Of a DNA stretch of 64,000 bases, positions 58,935-64,000 are shown in pieces. The stretch is from Sipunculus nudus (taxonomy: Eukaryota > Annelida > Sipuncula > Golfingiida > Sipunculidae). The notes under the pieces are model-generated. The model saw only the letters and a list, made by a program, of their open reading frames with translations, did no database searches and was not told where the DNA came from. Numbering within the stretch: the first letter of the stretch is position 1; every line of letters begins with the position of its first letter. The position numbers and the translations under genes are program-made. Location: positions 66,511,300 through 66,575,299 of the forward strand of contig CM049314.1 of the NCBI GenBank assembly GCA_026874595.1, in the 5' to 3' direction.

Positions 58935-59031
58935 AATTTGTAAATTGCCTGAAATTTTCAGTCAAATTACAAATTATCTGCTTCACTCAGGAACTTTATA
59001 AAATGACTGAAATGTTCAGGCATTTTATAAA
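58935..59031. other. Two adjacent long hairpins
   Basis: Hairpin 1 (58935-58975): AATTTGTAAATTGCCTGAA against TTCAGTCAAATTACAAATT. Hairpin 2 (58995-59031): TTTATAAAATGACTGAA against TTCAGGCATTTTATAAA with a 3-nt loop. Both have CTGAA/TTCAG at the tip. They lie in intron 1 of gene 2 right after the AT/GT tract. Confidence 0.75.
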
Positions 59032-59829
59032 TTACTGAAAATTCAATCAGTTTATTTGATACATTGGTATGTAAAAAGAATGATAGACTATTGTATTATA
59101 CGATCACGAAGCAGCGGAAATCTAAAGCTTCTAAAGAAGCTACTGATATAATGTTATAGGTAGTAGGCCTACAAAATAGCGCTCTGTAAAGAGCCTAATT
59201 GTTATATTATAGCAAAGACTTAAATGACATTTCTTTTTTTATCTTACAAAATATTTGTATATTTTACATAATATTATTGTAAAATTTAATGTGTCATATA
59301 ACCAAAGTGCCCATTTGACTTGATTCTGCTTTTTCAGAAATTATTATATAATTACAAGCGATTTATATATTATGCTGTCTCAGGGGCGCAATTTCCCTTT
59401 TGTACTTTGGCAGTGGGCCTCGGTGAGGGAAACTTGTTAAAATTCTACATTCAAATTTTCAGCTATTTTGAAATAATATTGGTATAAATAACAGGGAATA
59501 TTCTCGCCTCAAAAACCAAAATCATATAAAAGTGGTTGATGTAAAAATTCTTAGGGCAGGAAGCGTCTCCTCAGAACCCCTCCCCCCTCTCCCCCCCCCC
59601 CGGGATTACTTCACCAGAGTCCTGGCCCGACTACTCGAAATCTGCATGAATTATTTAATTTATGCTTGAATACATGGGTTCAACAATGTAATGAAAACGA
59701 GCAAATCATTCCATATTATCAGTCATCGTTTTAGGTTATTTTTGATAGATATTACTTGGATTATATTTAAGAAACACATATTTTTGTGGCTAACTCATAT
59801 TTTACAAGATTTTAAGTAAAGCTTTTTTT

Positions 59830-59866
<37 letters not shown>

Positions 59867-60042
59867 TCATTATTATCCTATTAATATATTTTTGATTCGT
59901 TATACATGTTAAATGACATCAATCTCATGAGCTTTACAATCAGCTCTTTATATATGTAAATTATATTGATGATCCCATGTTATACACATTATACAATGCA
60001 TATTAATAACCCTATGCATTTTTGCTATACCTTTCCCGGACG

Positions 60043-60091
<49 letters not shown>

Positions 60092-60783
60092 GATGGGACA
60101 GACTCGAATCCTTGTGCCGTTTGCGTTTTATGATCATAAAAAATCGGCCCGTCCCACCATTAGATGTTAAAGCGCTGTTGGTTGAGAAAACACTTTCTTC
60201 CTGCTTTCGCTCCATGATCAAGAAGTTACTGGTTTACAAAAGGTGTGTTAGCTTGGGGTACCTGTTACAAATTAGTTGTCTATGAAGTGCAGCACTACGA
60301 TACTTATATCTCCGTCTCACTGAAAATTTTGTTAAATTTAACAAATATAACTTCCTAATATTCTCCTATGTCAAACAATTGTCTATTCCCGTTGAATTAG
60401 TTCAAACGTTTTCACAATGGGCGGATGATGTGGGTAAAAAAGGATATGAAAATTTGAGTGAAATAGGTGTATGGCTTGGACCATAAAATGTTTTTTTATA
60501 CTTTATAACCCAAATTATAATGATTGAAAGTAACTTAGATCATGATGACTGATTATACAACATTTTGGTGTCGTAGCCATCGTATGTTCCATGTTACTTC
60601 TGCTCAGAAATTCGTTGTAAAAATCCAGGTATAAAAACATGCAAAGGTTCTGCTAGGAAATTTTTATACCACCAGGCAACCGGTAAACTTCCCTGCTTCC
60701 TTTGGTCCAGTCCTTGGCTTATTCTAATTTCATGAAATCGAGGCAGTAATTAAACTGAGCTATGCTTTGATTTAACATTACAG
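59032..60783. other. Remainder of intron 1 of gene 2
   Basis: Contains (AT)n at 59837-59863 and (GA)n at 60046-60085. The frames over these are artefacts. Ends in the acceptor ACATTACAG. Confidence 0.6.
60046..60085. repeat. (GA)n microsatellite
   Basis: Uninterrupted GA run. Confidence 0.97.
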
Positions 60784-61058
60784 GCAACACAAACGAAGGA
60801 ACGTGTCAACTAGTCAACAGTCTGTGTCAGCAAGACGTATTGGCGCCAAATACAGTCCGTCCGAATGTGTGCTATCGTCTGCGTTATGGTACAAAACAAC
60901 AAGGTGTTATCCACTACGAGAAAGATGCCAAGCCGAAGCTGGTAACGCCCCCTGGCGACCGCCAGCTGACGTCACAGGTTTTGCATGACGTCATCGGTTC
61001 TAATGAAAAGGACACCCACATTTGTGTCGATATAGGATTTCCAATTAGGAATTTGAAG
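60784..61058 (+). CDS. Gene 2 exon 2
   Basis: 275 nt, phase 1 in and phase 0 out. The donor is TTGAAG|GTAGTG. It carries the rest of the G1-like loop, then CQLVNSLCQQDVLAPNTVRP, which parallels the dynamin pattern of a helix followed by a switch I segment, then NVCYRLRYG. It ends with ICVDIGFPIRNLK, the strand before the G3 motif. It contains two TGACGTCA octamers (60967, 60986) in coding sequence. Confidence 0.78.
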
Positions 61059-61482
61059 GTAGTGGCAAGTATATATTAAATTATTCAATAGCTGCTTTTG
61101 CTAGGTTAATATTATAGTGGATTTTCGATAGAGGAACTTTAATATTTATGCAACTTTCGTGTATTCTGGTAATTTTGTCAGTATTTCATCAGTCATGAAT
61201 ATTTATAAATTTGTAATGTTCTTTATAGTTCAGTTCACACTTAATGAAACAGAAATTAATATTACTGTCGTAGATTATATAATAAATATATGATATTTGA
61301 TGCCTTTGATAGGAATCTTGTTTCTTAAAGGATAGCTCAATAGGCTCGCAAGTTAGGGATACAATAATAATTTATTGTATACCTAGCTGACGAGTTCAGA
61401 ATATATGCTTCTTTCTCCTTTTACTTACTCTCGGTTTTTCCATTCCTTTTGTGCAGTTTTGATATTTGTTTTTATTTCGAAG
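61059..61482. other. Intron 2 of gene 2
   Basis: Ends TTTATTTCGAAG|GATGG. A competing AG at 61456 would give an immediate stop in phase, so the 61483 start is preferred. Confidence 0.6.
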
Positions 61483-61617
61483 GATGGAATGACTTTGTTG
61501 GTGGTGCCACCTAGCGTCTCTAAGCTGGCTATGCTGTGGTGTCTAGGCACATGCATCCCCCCGGCAACAGGGATCGTTTTCGCGGTGGATGCTGGGAAGG
61601 ACTTCCGGCTTCATGAG
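61483..61617 (+). CDS. Gene 2 exon 3
   Basis: 135 nt, phase 0 in and out. DGMTLLVVPPSVS sits where dynamins have the G3 motif DxPG (often 'GVTLVDSPGV'). Here the Asp and Gly are gone. Then IVFAVDAGKDFRLHE follows as the next core strand and helix start. The donor is GAG|GTGCGT, weak but usable. Confidence 0.75.
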
Positions 61618-62334
61618 GTGCGTTGACTGGTAACCTGCGCTGTATTTAATTAAAACACTATTTCAACCAACCAAATACTGACGATTTTTTTCCTGTTCAT
61701 ATGGTAGTATTAATAGATATTTCTCAGGTGTGAGATGACAATAATAATTTTTGCTCCCTTCACCGCCAACTACTTCAGAATGAACGGAAGAGTGGATTAG
61801 GTCTTAACCACGTGTTGTCACGTGTCTTTTTTTTTTACCGTAAGCAGTATTTCAGTGTCTAAGATAACTCGAACCCTTGAATTCGACGTGAGTGGACATG
61901 TGACCGCATTAGATGCGTGTCCTCCTGCTAAAACTGCTGAGTTTGGATATTTGCGTATAAAAGACGATAGCGATGTCTGTGGTATGCTAAAATGGGTGAA
62001 AGTCGGGACGATTTGCGGAAGAATTTCGATAACGGGGTGTCTTTTCCTTAGCGCAAACGTTGCTTTATAACAAGCTTTATACTAAGAAATACTAAAAAAT
62101 TGTTTTTGTTATCTTTACATTACATATTATCTTTATATTATCCTGTAAGCACCCCTCAATTTGTTATCAACCTACACCATCTATCAAACAAGCAATGAAT
62201 ATTCAATAATATATGGGGGGGGCCTCACTCCTGTAGATAGTCCCCTTTAATGTTCTCGACAAACAATACCCTTTGTTCCAGCTATGCATTCGAATGTTTG
62301 TGTAATGACTATCGAATATTCTCTCTGTAATCAG
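61618..62334. other. Intron 3 of gene 2
   Basis: A 55-70-codon open frame at 61864-62067 lies inside it, but no phase-0 acceptor/donor pair keeps the reading frame well, and exon 3 to exon 4 already joins smoothly. Confidence 0.55.
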
Positions 62335-62529
62335 GTTCGGGACCTGATGACGCGGGTATCGAGTGCCTTACAAGAAGATGGGCAGCGAAAGTCGCTAGAG
62401 GACTCACAGAGCTTGGCGTTTTTCTGCTTCAATGAAACTGAGGACGATGACGTGGCAAACAAAATCATGAAAATATCGAAAAATATTACGAAAGATCACA
62501 TTTTACGTCTGCCAGGGTCACCAGAAAAG
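62335..62529 (+). CDS. Gene 2 exon 4
   Basis: 195 nt, phase 0 in and out. The acceptor is GTAATCAG and the donor is AAAG|GTAGGC. VRDLMTRVSSALQ continues the helix from exon 3. SLAFFCFNETEDDDV occupies the G4 place, where dynamin-like GTPases have a strand plus N/TKxD. The Asn is kept but the Lys and the spacing of the Asp are not. Then a basic helix, KIMKISKNITKDHI. Confidence 0.78.
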
Positions 62530-63007
62530 GTAGGCCTATATTTTCAATGATAAATCTCTAAATAGGATATGTATCGCAATGATAATTATATCATAATTTG
62601 TATAAAACAAATTAAATATATTGTAAATTAGATTCATAACCAGTATTCTTCGTTATTTAAAGAAAAATAACCAAAATTCACGTATTTTTTAAAACCATCA
62701 ATAAAATTACCTGTTTTTCAAGCCGTTGCCCATAAACATAAGGTATGATCATAATGCATATTAAACACGATATCCATTGGTTTAACTAACTTTCTGAACA
62801 TTGAATTCCACACTGATGGCACATTTGTTGACGACAAACATTGTAAACGTATCAGTTCAGGGGCCTCTTACGAAAACTTTTAAAATGTTTGACTTTATAT
62901 CGCTGAGTATCAGTTCACCATCATATTGTTTCAATATTTATATATTTACTGAAAAATCTACACCGCGCCTCCATAATTGAAATAACGCTACTTTCAATAT
63001 AATGCAG
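62530..63007. other. Intron 4 of gene 2
   Basis: GTAGGC...TAATGCAG. Nothing else recognised. Confidence 0.55.
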
Positions 63008-63111
63008 GTCTTTTCGACTTTAATGGCTGATCCTTCGTCAGTGATTGCCCTCCCGGCGTGGCGGAAGCTTATCACTAACACCTTGCAGGGCACACTTGAA
63101 AATTCATTCAG
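63008..63111 (+). CDS. Gene 2 exon 5 (gene continues past the window)
   Basis: 104 nt, phase 0 in and phase 2 out. The donor is TTCAG|GTAAAT. VFSTLMADPSSVIALPAWRK and a following amphipathic helix fit the segment after the GTPase core. No further exon in phase 2 was convincing before 64000. Confidence 0.72.
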
Positions 63112-64000
63112 GTAAATATAAACATGTTAAGTCATTATCTCTCCCTCCTAAGGGGGGGGGGGGGGGGGGTCTGTCGTCGTCATCGTCGTCCGTAGTCGTC
63201 ATCTGTGTCATTTCTTGTGAACACGATAACTTTTGAACGACTCAACATTTTTTTCATGTTACTTGAAATTTAAATTGTTTCTATCTATATCTGGGACGAA
63301 TTCGAAAACCGGTGAACTTGACCTTCATTCTATCTATCATCAAGACCAAGTAGGCCGAAATATAATTTTTGTGTGAACCACATAACTTTTGGAATTTTGC
63401 ATGTTTTCTCCTCTAATTTGAAACACAATAACTGTATTACCCAAGTTCTTTGAAAAGTTCGAAAACTGCTGACCTTAACCAGTATCTTCAAGGTCAATTC
63501 AGCTGGAATAGAAATTATCTGTGCACTGTTGAAGCACTCGGTATATCTTCATGAAATTTGGCTTTGTTAAATGTTCCTGCAAAGAACGTCGGAAGTGGTG
63601 AAAACAGGTGGCCTTGACCTTCATGCTCTAGGTAAAATCAGCCGGAATAGTATTTATTTTTAAAAACTGTGACTTTTGAAATTATCCGTAATTTTTCCTT
63701 AAATTTGGGGATGGGAGGCCCATAGGGAGGGGAGACATATGTCTTTTTTTTTAATTGCAAAAACAAACTTATTCTAGTTGCATTTACGGTCTATTCCATA
63801 CATAATAGTTCTCCCTGTCAAGGCAGGTTAACTATATGTAGATGTAGGCGTCACTTTATATTCATTGTTTGATTTGAGGATTAAGAATTTCAGGAGCACT
63901 TGACAGTCATATATGTAATGGCACAGAAATTAAGGTATTGAATAAATCAAAACAGCGGAAGCACTTTTAAGATTAGCCTTTATGGTTTACCTAGGATGGA
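63112..64000. other. Start of intron 5 of gene 2
   Basis: A poly-G run at about 63152-63169 and a short CGT-rich stretch. The rest is unremarkable. Confidence 0.45.

Noticed and set aside
61822-62070. Possible extra exon of gene 2 (about 65 codons)
   Set aside because: Candidate acceptors give in-frame stops except a weak CTAAG at 61863, no matching donor was seen, and exons 3 and 4 join in phase with a continuous helix.

Overview
The window looks like AT-rich nuclear DNA of an invertebrate animal. A lophotrochozoan, probably a mollusc, fits best. The reasons are spliced genes with GT-AG introns, long introns full of short non-autonomous repeats, many (AT)n microsatellites, a tRNA-headed SINE family, and the style of the two genes. 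Species cannot be told from the sequence alone. No bacterial, organellar or intact viral gene set is present, and no real tRNA, rRNA or CRISPR array was seen.

Only two protein-coding genes can be supported, both on the + strand. Gene 1 (coding exons 29139-30450, 41904-41984, 43042-43173, 48568-48689, 49422-49637) encodes a predicted 620-residue secreted precursor. It has a signal peptide, a long acidic Glu-rich body with several dibasic or tetrabasic cleavage-type sites, and a C-terminal 10-cysteine domain. That domain carries a CNRHQLCY motif resembling the phospholipase A2 active-site loop with the catalytic Asp replaced by Gln. I read it as a neuroendocrine-type secretory precursor. Its 5' UTR is split by an intron, so its promoter lies upstream. 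A GC-rich stretch at 4963-5212 with three TGACGTCA and two TGAGTCA sites is a speculative candidate. Gene 2 (58226-58418, 60784-61058, 61483-61617, 62335-62529, 63008-63111, continuing past the window) encodes the start of a dynamin-like GTPase domain whose G1, G3 and G4 motifs are all degenerate. It may be a pseudo-GTPase of the kind found in dynamin-like or DSTYK-like proteins. Nothing in the sequence links the two genes functionally.

The rest is repeats. From 1 to 28.6 kb there are copies of interspersed families called A, B, C, E, F, G, J and K here, three SINE copies, a 120-bp tandem array split by a SINE, minisatellites and microsatellites. At 28616-29055, just upstream of gene 1 exon 1, sits an intact-looking 432-bp miniature LTR element (TRIM). 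Its two ~156-bp LTRs each carry a tRNA-like A/B-box promoter. It has a tRNA-Pro-type primer binding site, a polypurine tract and an ACAT target duplication. Intron 1 of gene 1 (30451-41903) holds a three-level nest of transposons (C, then E inside C, then Harbinger-like MITE D inside both). Intron 4 carries decayed echoes of both flanking exon junctions. The region between the genes (49638-58186) holds a degenerate ~28-bp minisatellite, a minus-strand SINE and a 'GGACTC'-rich repeat.

The most interesting items are the TRIM with a Pol III-type promoter inside each LTR, the inactive-looking PLA2-like tail on a prohormone-like protein, the degenerate GTPase, and an unexpected excess of the palindrome TGACGTCA across the window. 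All repeat families were defined by eye from copies within the window, and their boundaries are approximate unless a target duplication is given.
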